The notes below the pieces were generated by a model. That model was not told where the DNA came from. It was given only the letters and a program-made list of their open reading frames with translations, and searched no databases. From Alkalimonas amylolytica (GTDB lineage Bacteria > Pseudomonadota > Gammaproteobacteria > Enterobacterales > Alteromonadaceae): a DNA stretch of 64,000 nt. The position numbers were made by a program, and so were the translations under genes. The stretch spans positions 615,209-679,208 of the forward strand of contig NZ_FNRM01000001.1 of NCBI RefSeq assembly GCF_900107845.1, written 5' to 3'. Positions 17,001 to 25,446 of this stretch are shown here, piece by piece. The first letter of the stretch is position 1. The number at the start of each line of letters is the position of its first letter.

Positions 17001-18521
17001 TTAGAGTCTTTGCAGACCATACTGCTTAATTTTGGCCAGCAAATCCATGTGCAAACCCAGCTCTGCAGTCAATGCCATAGCCTGCTGCTGCACCTGCTTT
17101 GCAGCCAGCTCTGCCTGTGCCTGGTAGTCTGACCTGAGCAACGGCTTTTTAGTTGGGTACCTCATGCCGTATAGCACATACAGATAGTTCTCCAGATCAA
17201 ACACTTCAAACTTACTGAAAAAATCTTCTCTGGTGGGGACATGGTTTCGCCAAAGTGCCAGCTTTTGCTGGAGCGATTCTGGTATTGAAGCTGGCTCCCT
17301 GTTATCGTGCCAAAAATCGGAGTCGGTACGATCGGAGATGCAGTAATGCAGCTTAATAAAGTCCAGCACCCGATCCCAGGCATGCACCATACGCTGATTA
17401 AAACGCTCTGCGACCAAGTTCATTTCATCGCGATCCGCAGGAAAGCACTGGCTTAGCAAATCGGCAGAAAAGTCAGCAAGCAAAATGGCTGTGGCCTCAA
17501 GCGGCTCTACAAAGCCCTGAGACAAACCAATCGCCACACAGTTTTTATGCCAAAACTTGGCTCTACGCCCGACCCGCATTGGTATTTTACGCACTGAAAG
17601 TGCTGCAAGCTCTGATTTACCAACATAGCGCTCCAACTTCTGGTACGCTTTTTCTTCTGCCATATGTGCCGATGAGTAGACAAATCCAACACCTCGCCGG
17701 CTGGTTAATGCAATATCCCAGATCCATCCGGCTTGATGGGCCGAAGCAAGGGTGTAAGGAGGAAGTTGCGGCTCCTGACTGTAGGGTACCTGCACTGCCA
17801 AAGCAGTATCGGTAAACAGCTGATCGGCGCAGCTTTGAAATGGGATCTTTAGCTTCTCTCCAAGCAATGATGCCTGAAACCCAGTACAGTCGACCACAAA
17901 GTCAAAGGCTAATGCTCCATGCTGCGCGGTCATTAAGTGCGTGATAAAGCCAGCTTCATCCGTGCGGATATCAGTTACATCGGCTTGCAGATACTTCACC
18001 TGAAACGATCGGGTCGCATTGGTATGGAGCAAACCAGCAAACTTACGGGCATCGAAATGATACGCATAGGGCACTGTGCACTGATATTCGGCGGTCGTAA
18101 TCAACTTCGGTGCCAGTTTAGCGGCAACAACAGTGGCTTGAGGTGAAACAAAGCTGGCGTAATCGCCCCCTTGCTGCAACCACAAACTTGTTAGATCAAG
18201 CCCACGAAGCAACGGATTACTGAACAGATGATGATAGCCATTGTCTCCGTGTTTATTCCTGTCGAGCCAGTTAATGAAATGGATTGAGTGCTTGAAGGTG
18301 GCATCGCACTGGTTGAATAAGTCGGTTTCTGACACACCAAACTTCTTCAATGAATAGCGAATAGCGGGGACTGTCCCCTCACCCACGCCTATGGTCGCAA
18401 TGCTGGGTGACTCTATCAACGTGATTTGATAATCAGGCAGATGCCGAAACGCTTGTCCCAGATGGTTAGCGACCAACCAGCCGGCCGTTCCACCACCCAC
18501 AACAGCAATATTTCTTATCAT
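17001..18521 (-). CDS. Flavin-dependent (tryptophan-type) halogenase
   Basis: The protein matches flavin-dependent halogenases: the FAD motif VVGGGTAGW at the N-terminus, GVGEGTVP, a lysine at 77 in TFKHSI at the place of the catalytic lysine, and WIWDI, a variant of the WxWxIP motif with Ala instead of Pro. It starts at 18521 (MIRNIAVVG), with AGAGG 7 bases upstream. Homologues are often found beside TonB receptors in sugar loci, where no halogenation substrate is known. It lies downstream of the TonB receptor gene on the same strand, with a terminator between. Confidence 0.9.
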   Translation of the reverse strand: MIRNIAVVGGGTAGWLVANHLGQAFRHLPDYQITLIESPSIATIGVGEGTVPAIRYSLKKFGVSETDLFNQCDATFKHSIHFINWLDRNKHGDNGYHHLFSNPLLRGLDLTSLWLQQGGDYASFVSPQATVVAAKLAPKLITTAEYQCTVPYAYHFDARKFAGLLHTNATRSFQVKYLQADVTDIRTDEAGFITHLMTAQHGALAFDFVVDCTGFQASLLGEKLKIPFQSCADQLFTDTALAVQVPYSQEPQLPPYTLASAHQAGWIWDIALTSRRGVGFVYSSAHMAEEKAYQKLERYVGKSELAALSVRKIPMRVGRRAKFWHKNCVAIGLSQGFVEPLEATAILLADFSADLLSQCFPADRDEMNLVAERFNQRMVHAWDRVLDFIKLHYCISDRTDSDFWHDNREPASIPESLQQKLALWRNHVPTREDFFSKFEVFDLENYLYVLYGMRYPTKKPLLRSDYQAQAELAAKQVQQQAMALTAELGLHMDLLAKIKQYGLQRL

Positions 18522-18557
18522 TCTGTACCTCTTTGCTGATTCGATTGCATCCAATAA

Positions 18558-18588
18558 AAAACCCGGTAAGTGTGACCTTCCGGGTTTT
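18558..18588. terminator. Terminator between the TonB receptor and halogenase genes
   Basis: AAAACCCGG (18558-18566) pairs with CCGGGTTTT (18580-18588) around 13 bases, with T-rich sequence on the minus strand after it. It may let only part of the receptor transcript read into the halogenase gene. Confidence 0.7.
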
Positions 18589-18607
18589 CGTTTAGACGCA
18601 CTAGTGC

Positions 18608-21202
18608 TTAAAACCGGTAGCTCAAGCCAAATTTAATCCGGCGCTCTCCTTCAAAGAACCAAGCCGGATAACCATTTTTCAGCTCATCTTTCACTTCAGC
18701 ACCAGCAGGCGCCACCCCTAACTGCACACTGTCCTCTTCCAGCAGGTTTACCACTTCGAAAGTCAGGTTCAAATTGTCCGTGACCTTGTAGCCGGCACTC
18801 AAATCCAGGCTGCCATAGCTTTGATGCTCACGGTTACCGTAAAAACCAGGCAATTCACGCATCATAAAAGCAGAGCGCCAGTTGTAAGCCAGACGAATAC
18901 TGTAGTCGTCTGCTTCATAATAACCAACTAAATTCAGTGTATGCCGTGACGAATCACTGAATTTACCAACCTGATCCGGGTAATTTCCAGCCGGTGAACT
19001 GGCATCAACGAAGGTGTAGTTGGCTACATAACCAAAACCATTGGCAAAGGCATCTTGCAATTGCAGTTCGACACCAAAAATATCGCCCCCCTTGCCATTG
19101 AGGATGGTAGCCACAGTCCAGTTATCGACACCAGAATCCGGATCGACCACACCAATTTGCTGATTCAGCAACTGCCCGGAAGTAACAAAGGTATCAACAT
19201 TTTTAAAGAAGAAAGTCGCACTGGTCATACCATGACTACCAAAGTAGTACTCGACCCCCAGGTCACCTTGCGTTGCTTTAAATGGTGACAAGCCAACGTT
19301 TCCTCTGGTAACCACCTCATTTCCAGGCGTTCCATCCGCATAGCCGGAAAAAGACGAGCGGGAAAACATATCGTAGTAATTTGGTCGCGCCATTACTTTT
19401 GCCAGTGAAGCACGCACAATCACATCATCGGTCAGGTTGTAGGCAATGTTGAAACTTGGCAGAATCTCACTGTAGCTGGCTTTATCCGTCGATAAAAAGT
19501 CATCGTACACACCAGCGGTGAAATTAAAAAAGTCCGACTCGGCATTGGTACGAATATAGCGTACACCAAAGTTACCCCGAACCCGATCAGTGAAGTAATC
19601 GGCCATCAAATACAACGCCACATTGCGCTCTTTAATGGTGCCATAACCAGAACGATAATCGATGGAGGTATCCACAAAGTTGGCAATGGCGGCATTGGCA
19701 TCGGCAATCATATTACTCAAATTAGCTCTGGGTAAGGTAAAGCCAGCTGCTGAGGATACAGTGCCAGAGTAATAACGACTGGCCGGGTTATTTGGAACCG
19801 TGCTGGCCATATCAACCGTAAAGGTTTCGGTCTTCACTTCATGATTGGTCCAGCTTGCCCCGGTATGCAGTTCAGAGACGATACCCATGGTGACAGGAAT
19901 GGATAGATCCAACCTCGCATAGCTCTCTTTATCACTGTTAGGCTGTTTCTTCAGTGACCAGCCTTCTGGTCCAAGATTTGCCTGAAAATCATCGGCAGTG
20001 AAATACTTGTTGGCAATGTTGATATCAATGACTTTCCCGGTCGCAACATAAGTGCCGGCAAAATCAGCAGGCTGCCCCAGCCAGAAACCGTAATTTGCGG
20101 TTAAATCAGTTCCACCATCGGCTTTGGTGTGGCCCGTTCGGCCTCTTAATGTGTAGCTATCCGCCTCATATGTAAAGTTCAGATCAACCGTATCCGAGCT
20201 CATACTGGCAATCCGGGCCCAGGTTTGCCCCCAGCCTGGATTCTCGTCATCTGCACCACGGCGATAGAAAGTACAGGTCCCAGATACGTTTCGAGCTTCA
20301 CAGGCCGCATCTTTGTCATCCGGGAAAATCAGGAACAAGGAGGTATTGGCATTGTTTGCTTTCATATCCAGGCTAAGCAGGTTCAGCCCAATCTCAAAAT
20401 TCTGGGTTGGCCGGTACTGGAAAGTGGCATTAAGTGCGGTGCGTTCACGCTCTTGCTCAAAAGTTGTTGGAACGATATCCCCCCAACCAAGCAAGGACTC
20501 AATGCCATTGCGCTGATAACTGGTTTCGGCATAAGCGGCGGCAAACAAAAAGCCGAAAGTTTCATCGTCATTTTTCCAGCTGTACAGGCCTGAAAGCTCT
20601 GGATCCGTCTTCTTGGAAATGCTGCCATAATCCCCTTTCACGCTGAGAAAAGCCGTATTGGCATCCAAACTGAGTGGTTTGCGGGTATTCACAATCACAG
20701 TACCACCCACGCCACCTTCAGGCAGATTGGCTTGCGAAGACTTGTACACTTCCACCTCACCCACCAGCTCTGGCGGTAATAACGAGTAGTTGAAGCTCCT
20801 GTCAATCGACTGTTGGTCATACCAACCTGTCGAGGCAATCGAGTGCCCATTTAATAAGGTAGAGGTTAACTGGCTGGAAGCGCCCCGGATAGACACCTGC
20901 TGCCCCTGACCGAACTGGCGACTAACAGCAACGCCAGAGATGCGCCCTAGAGTTTCACCAACATCACTATCCGGAAACTTACCAATATCTTCGGCTGTAA
21001 CCACATCCACCGTGGCATCACTGAAGCGCTTGGCATTCATACTGGCGACTTGCGATGCACGAATACCCCGCACCTGAATCACTTCGACATTATCTTCAGT
21101 GGCACCCTCGTTGGCCATCACCGGCATGCTGAAGCCAAAGGCCCCAACCATCAACCCCAGTTTTACCGCCAAGGCACATTTATTTAGTTTATTGCTGGAC
21201 AT
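18608..21202 (-). CDS. TonB-dependent receptor, probably for chitooligosaccharides
   Basis: This 864-residue outer-membrane receptor has a signal peptide ending in MPVMANE, a TonB-box-like segment (VEVIQVRGIRAS), a plug domain (FPDSDVGETLGRISGVAV...GGVGGTVIVNTRKP), and a beta-barrel ending in aromatic Phe (KFGLSYRF), as expected for outer-membrane insertion. It belongs to the large TonB receptor type common in carbohydrate loci of Alteromonadales. A NagR palindrome at 21258-21271 lies 56 bases upstream of the start, so uptake of chitin-derived sugars is likely. Substrate is inferred from context. Confidence 0.92.
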   Translation of the reverse strand: MSSNKLNKCALAVKLGLMVGAFGFSMPVMANEGATEDNVEVIQVRGIRASQVASMNAKRFSDATVDVVTAEDIGKFPDSDVGETLGRISGVAVSRQFGQGQQVSIRGASSQLTSTLLNGHSIASTGWYDQQSIDRSFNYSLLPPELVGEVEVYKSSQANLPEGGVGGTVIVNTRKPLSLDANTAFLSVKGDYGSISKKTDPELSGLYSWKNDDETFGFLFAAAYAETSYQRNGIESLLGWGDIVPTTFEQERERTALNATFQYRPTQNFEIGLNLLSLDMKANNANTSLFLIFPDDKDAACEARNVSGTCTFYRRGADDENPGWGQTWARIASMSSDTVDLNFTYEADSYTLRGRTGHTKADGGTDLTANYGFWLGQPADFAGTYVATGKVIDINIANKYFTADDFQANLGPEGWSLKKQPNSDKESYARLDLSIPVTMGIVSELHTGASWTNHEVKTETFTVDMASTVPNNPASRYYSGTVSSAAGFTLPRANLSNMIADANAAIANFVDTSIDYRSGYGTIKERNVALYLMADYFTDRVRGNFGVRYIRTNAESDFFNFTAGVYDDFLSTDKASYSEILPSFNIAYNLTDDVIVRASLAKVMARPNYYDMFSRSSFSGYADGTPGNEVVTRGNVGLSPFKATQGDLGVEYYFGSHGMTSATFFFKNVDTFVTSGQLLNQQIGVVDPDSGVDNWTVATILNGKGGDIFGVELQLQDAFANGFGYVANYTFVDASSPAGNYPDQVGKFSDSSRHTLNLVGYYEADDYSIRLAYNWRSAFMMRELPGFYGNREHQSYGSLDLSAGYKVTDNLNLTFEVVNLLEEDSVQLGVAPAGAEVKDELKNGYPAWFFEGERRIKFGLSYRF

Positions 21203-21257
21203 AAGCCTCTCCCGTTCCTCTTATTGGTCTTGTGCTGTCTATTGGTCTGATCCTGAA

Positions 21258-21271
21258 TGACAACGCTGTCA
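21258..21271. promoter_or_regulatory. NagR operator upstream of the TonB receptor gene
   Basis: TGACAACGCTGTCA, identical to the copy at 15165-15178. On the minus strand TTGTCA in the site and TAGACA 16 bases later give a plausible promoter, so binding would repress the receptor gene. Confidence 0.75.
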
Positions 21272-21521
21272 TTGAAATTTAACTTACACAAAAAAATCCG
21301 GTATTGCAAACCAAAATCGATGAAAATTTCAACTATTTTGCTGACAACATGGCTATCCATAGCTCTGGAGCCTTGCTGAAAGAGCCAATTCACCTTGAAG
21401 TTACCGAGTAAAAGCGACTTTCCGAGAGCAAAAAATCTGCCACAAAATCCAGGCTGGATGGCCAGATTGCTTGCGATTTTGCCAAAAAAAGCGTATCACT
21501 ATCACACGAATGCTAATTTTT

Positions 21522-21536
21522 TGACCAGCGCTGTCA
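21522..21536. promoter_or_regulatory. Degenerate NagR site upstream of nagR
   Basis: TGACCAGCGCTGTCA keeps a perfect right half (AGCGCTGTCA) but has an extra base in the left half. It lies 82 bases before nagR and could serve weak autoregulation. Confidence 0.45.
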
Positions 21537-21618
21537 TCATTTAAGGCCCACAGTAACCTTACTGACCGGCTATCGATACTGCGAGCTGTCAACGCAACCT
21601 ACCAATCAAGGAAGCTGC

Positions 21619-22647
21619 ATGAAAGTCACCATCAATGATGTAGCCAAACAGGCCGGGGTGTCGATTAAAACGGTGTCCCGGGTGATGAACAATGAGCCAT
21701 CCGTTCGCAAAGACACCTTTGATAAAGTGATGGCAGCCATCAATGAGCTGCATTACCAGCCCAACTCTGCCGCCCGCAACCTGGCCAGTACCCGCTCCTA
21801 CAGCATTGGTTACATCTATGATAACCCCAATGCCTATTACATTATTGATATGCAAAAAGGCTTGCTGGACAGCTGCAAAAAGCACGGCTACGAGCTGCTG
21901 ATCCACCCAACCAATGCAAAATCACCCGGTATTGTCGAGGAAGTTAAAGAGCTGGTGAGTAAATCGCGGCTGGCCGGTTTGATTTTGACGCCGCCTTTTT
22001 CAGAAATGCCACATATCGCGCAGGCACTCGAAGAAATGAAGGTCGACTTTGTCCGTATTGTCTCGGGCTCTACCCCCTCGCCTGGCGTGCATAACTGCGT
22101 ATTGATTGATGATTTTACCGCCGCTTTTAAAATTACCAACCACTTGCTGGAGCTCGGCCATACCGAGATTGCGTTTTTATGTGGTGATGAGGAACACAGC
22201 TCCAGTGGCGAGCGTTTGGCCGGCTTTAAAGCCGCTTTAACCAAACGCGGTTTGCAGGTAAATCCAAAATTTATTGTGCCGGGCCACTACTCCTTTGAAT
22301 CAGGAGTGGAGGGTGCGAAAAAGCTGATGACACTGCCCAAAAAACCGACCGCTATTTTTGCTTGTAACGATGAAATTGCGGCCGGTGCCTTGTTCAGTGC
22401 CCGGCTGATGAATATCCGGATCCCGGAACAATTATCTATTGCAGGCTTTGAAAACAGCCCGTTTTCGCGTCAGACCTGGCCGCCGCTGACCACAGCGCAC
22501 CAGCCAAACAGCATCATTGCCTCACAGGCGGCTGAACTGCTGTTTAAACACACCCGGCCCAATGCCAATAAAGCGCAGATCAACGCCCAGCCGGTATTTA
22601 TTCCGGAGCTGCTGGTAAGGGAGTCCACCTGCCCAGCCAGTTGCTAA
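21619..22647 (+). CDS. nagR: LacI-family repressor of the GlcNAc/chitin regulon
   Basis: The 342-residue protein has the LacI helix-turn-helix at the N-terminus (VTINDVAKQAGVSIKTVSRVMN), the hinge helix region NSAARNLAS, and a periplasmic-binding-like sensor domain, with ACNDEIAAGAL and SIAGFENSP near the end. It is divergent from the TonB receptor gene and at the end of the GlcNAc region, where conserved palindromes mark the promoters. By analogy with NagR of Shewanella it should bind an amino-sugar phosphate and release DNA. AAGGA lies 7 bases upstream. Confidence 0.9.
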   Translation: MKVTINDVAKQAGVSIKTVSRVMNNEPSVRKDTFDKVMAAINELHYQPNSAARNLASTRSYSIGYIYDNPNAYYIIDMQKGLLDSCKKHGYELLIHPTNAKSPGIVEEVKELVSKSRLAGLILTPPFSEMPHIAQALEEMKVDFVRIVSGSTPSPGVHNCVLIDDFTAAFKITNHLLELGHTEIAFLCGDEEHSSSGERLAGFKAALTKRGLQVNPKFIVPGHYSFESGVEGAKKLMTLPKKPTAIFACNDEIAAGALFSARLMNIRIPEQLSIAGFENSPFSRQTWPPLTTAHQPNSIIASQAAELLFKHTRPNANKAQINAQPVFIPELLVRESTCPASC

Positions 22648-22698
22648 CCCACCCGGCATGCAGCTTTCATGCTGCATGCCTTGCCAAACTTGCGTAGC

Positions 22699-24294
22699 TT
22701 AGCCTTCGAAGCTGTAATAGGTCGGTGAACCCGGCCCGACCGGCAAGCCCAACACAAAGACCCAGACACAGAACAACGTGACCCAGCCAATAAAGAACAC
22801 CATGGTGTAAGGCAGCATGGTCGCAATCAAGGTGCCAATACCCATGTCTTTTTTGTAACGCGCCGCCACCGCCAGAATCAAACCAAAATAGCTCATCATT
22901 GGTGTGATCAGGTTAGTGACCGAGTCACCTATGCGGTAAGCTGCCTGAACGACTTCAGGTGAATAGCCAATAATCATCAGCATAGGCACAAAGATAGGCG
23001 CGGTAATGGCCCACTGCGCCGAAGCCGAACCCAGCATTAGATTGACGAAGCCGCACATAGCAATAAACAGGATAAACAGCAAGGGACCGGTCAACCCCAT
23101 CTCCTGCAGGAAAGTGGCTCCTTTCACCGCAAAGATAGTGCCCAGGTTGGTCCAGCCAAAGAAGGCGACAAACTGGGCGGCGAAGAACACCAACACGATA
23201 TAAAGCCCCATCGAGCCAATACTTTTCGACATGGCGTTGATGACGTCTTTGTCGTTTTTCATGGTGCCGGCAATTTTGCCGTAAACAAAGCCGGGAATGG
23301 CAAAAGTAATAAAGATATAGACCACAATACCGCGTAAAAAGGGCGAACCCAATACACCACCAGTATCCGGGTTACGCAAGACGCCATTTTCCGGCACCAC
23401 GGTCAGTGCCAGTAAACCCAGCAAGGCTGCCAGCGTCAGACCGGCACCAATCAGGCCGCGCTTCTCTTCCGGGCGCAGTGGCTCTAACCCCTGGCTTTCC
23501 AGATCAATCGATGCTTCCGAGCGATCGTATTTGCCAAGCTTCGGCTCGACAATTTTCTCGGTCACAATGGCACCTAAAATCGCAATCACAAAGGTGCTTA
23601 CCACCATAAAGAAGTAATTCGCTTCCGGGCCCACGGTATACTCAGGGTCAATCAAGTGAGCGGCAGCTTCGGTAAAGCCGGCCAACAGCGGATCAATGGT
23701 GCCTATCAGTAAGTTGGCGCTGTAGCCACCGGATACACCGGCAAAGGCTGCAGCCAGGCCTGCCAGGGGATGACGCCCTAAAGAATAGAAGATAGCGGCC
23801 GCCATCGGGATCAAGACCACATAACCAAGCTCTGAAGCGGTATTAGAGACAATGCCGGCAAAGACGATAGTTACCGTGACCATGCGCGGTGACGCATTCA
23901 TCACCATGCCGCGCATAGCAGCTGAAATCAAACCAGAGTGCTCTGCGACACTGACCCCCAGCAGTGCCACCAGCACCACACCGAGCGGTGGAAAGTTGGT
24001 GAAGTTGGTCACCAGGTTGGAGACGATACGCTGCAGACCATCAACACTGAGCAAGCTGACCACGGTAATAACACCATCAGGCGCTCGACCGGCAGCCCCT
24101 TCAGGCCGGGGATCAATGGCACTTAACTCAAAAAATGACGCCACACCACTGCCCAGAATCACCGCCAGAGCAAAGAGCGCGAATAAAGTTACCGGATGCG
24201 GCAGGAGATTACCCAGCCATTCAACCGTATCTAAAAAGCGGGTAAACCAACCACGCTTTTCGGTTGGGGTAAAGGATTGCTGTGAACCAGCCAT
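22699..24294 (-). CDS. AbgT-family transporter (p-aminobenzoyl-glutamate type)
   Basis: The 531-residue membrane protein has 11-13 hydrophobic segments and begins with a cytoplasmic tail rich in charged residues, then RFLDTVEWLGNLLPHPVTLF, the AbgT family opening. NLLIGTIDPLLAGFTEAA and GDSVTNLITPMMSYF are conserved loop motifs. AbgT itself takes up p-aminobenzoyl-glutamate; other members were reported to export sulfonamides. No abgA or abgB peptidase gene is nearby. The gene is downstream of and convergent with nagR but has no NagR site. AAGAGG precedes the start. Confidence 0.9.
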   Translation of the reverse strand: MAGSQQSFTPTEKRGWFTRFLDTVEWLGNLLPHPVTLFALFALAVILGSGVASFFELSAIDPRPEGAAGRAPDGVITVVSLLSVDGLQRIVSNLVTNFTNFPPLGVVLVALLGVSVAEHSGLISAAMRGMVMNASPRMVTVTIVFAGIVSNTASELGYVVLIPMAAAIFYSLGRHPLAGLAAAFAGVSGGYSANLLIGTIDPLLAGFTEAAAHLIDPEYTVGPEANYFFMVVSTFVIAILGAIVTEKIVEPKLGKYDRSEASIDLESQGLEPLRPEEKRGLIGAGLTLAALLGLLALTVVPENGVLRNPDTGGVLGSPFLRGIVVYIFITFAIPGFVYGKIAGTMKNDKDVINAMSKSIGSMGLYIVLVFFAAQFVAFFGWTNLGTIFAVKGATFLQEMGLTGPLLFILFIAMCGFVNLMLGSASAQWAITAPIFVPMLMIIGYSPEVVQAAYRIGDSVTNLITPMMSYFGLILAVAARYKKDMGIGTLIATMLPYTMVFFIGWVTLFCVWVFVLGLPVGPGSPTYYSFEG

Positions 24295-24645
24295 AAAAGC
24301 CTCTTCTTTTATTTATTGGTCATTCCGCTACAGCCTTGCGCATGCCTGAACTGATGAAAATGATACTTTTAACACCTTATCGCTAAAAACAGGTAAAACA
24401 GCGCAAATTCAGCATTAAAATCAGCAAGAAGCAAGCGGAAACGACACTTTAATCGTGATAAACCGCCAGACTGTACCATAAATTAAGCAAGCCAGAAAAG
24501 CCAACCAGCTGAATCCGGCCATCACAGACCTCCAGATGGCTAAGACGGCCTGAGCGACAGGCACGAATAGCACTAAAGTACCGTTGTCGAACCCACTGCT
24601 TCTGCCTAGCATAAGTGGTGATCAATTATGAAAGGAGCCACCGCC
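24295..24645. other. Intergenic region between divergent abgT-like and dehydrogenase genes
   Basis: The stretch should hold both promoters. A 63-codon minus-strand frame at 24421-24612 encodes a hydrophobic segment but has no ribosome site or known family, so I do not call it. No repeat, tRNA or strong stem-loop is visible. Confidence 0.4.
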
Positions 24646-25395
24646 ATGCGCGTTGTAATTACCGGAGCGACCGGTGGAATTGGTTTTGCCGTTGCCGAGC
24701 ATTTTGCCCGCCAGTCCCATCAAGTGATACTGGCAGATTTGTTGCCAGAGCGCATCGAGCAATGTGTCGCGCAATTACGCCAACAAGGCCTGGCTGCAGA
24801 AGGTTTTGAGCTGGATGTGACCGATGCCGATGCCATCGCCCGCTGCGCCGCAGACTTTCCGGCCGATGTGTTGGTGAACAATGCGGGCATTCAGCATGTC
24901 GCCCGCTTAGAAGATTTCCCTGCCGATAAATGGCGCCTGTTGCTGGAAGTCATGCTGACCGGTCCGGCTATGCTGAGCAAAGCCATGCTACCTGGCATGC
25001 AGCAGCGTAATTTTGGCCGTATTATCAATATTGGCTCCATTCATGCGCTGGTTGCTTCGCCGTTTAAATCGGCTTATGTCGCTGCCAAGCATGGGCTGAT
25101 TGGCTTTAGCAAGGTGGTCGCATTGGAAAACGCCAGCCATAACATCACCATCAACACCATTTGTCCCGCTTACGTCAAAACACCTTTGGTCGAGCAGCAA
25201 ATTGCCGCCCAGGCCAAAGAGCATGGCATCAGCGAGCAGCAGGTGATCGATACCATTATGCTGGCACCCATGCCACAAAAAGCCTTTATTGATGTGGCAG
25301 AAATTGCCGCCAGTGCTGCCTTTCTGTGCTCAGATGCGGCCCGCCATATCACGGCCCAAACCCTGGTACTGGACGGTGGCTGGACCGCACGGTAA
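24646..25395 (+). CDS. bdhA: D-3-hydroxybutyrate dehydrogenase
   Basis: A short-chain dehydrogenase that interconverts 3-hydroxybutyrate and acetoacetate with NAD. The glycine motif TGATGGIGFA, NNAGIQHV, the catalytic Tyr-x3-Lys in AYVAAKHG, and the C-terminal LVLDGGWTAR are typical of the hydroxybutyrate dehydrogenase subfamily. The start at 24646 is chosen because AAAGGAG lies 8 bases upstream; the ATG at 24628 overlaps this ribosome site. The next gene, a CrbS-like kinase, begins 51 bases after the stop and may be co-transcribed, which would connect C4/C2 metabolism with its sensor. Confidence 0.9.
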   Translation: MRVVITGATGGIGFAVAEHFARQSHQVILADLLPERIEQCVAQLRQQGLAAEGFELDVTDADAIARCAADFPADVLVNNAGIQHVARLEDFPADKWRLLLEVMLTGPAMLSKAMLPGMQQRNFGRIINIGSIHALVASPFKSAYVAAKHGLIGFSKVVALENASHNITINTICPAYVKTPLVEQQIAAQAKEHGISEQQVIDTIMLAPMPQKAFIDVAEIAASAAFLCSDAARHITAQTLVLDGGWTAR

Positions 25396-25446
25396 GCTCA
25401 ACAGCATCAGAAACTGGCGCACCACTGTGCTGCCACCGGAGCCTGC

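Noticed and set aside
24421-24612. 63-codon hydrophobic frame on the minus strand
   Set aside because: No ribosome site, no recognised family, and it fills a divergent promoter region.
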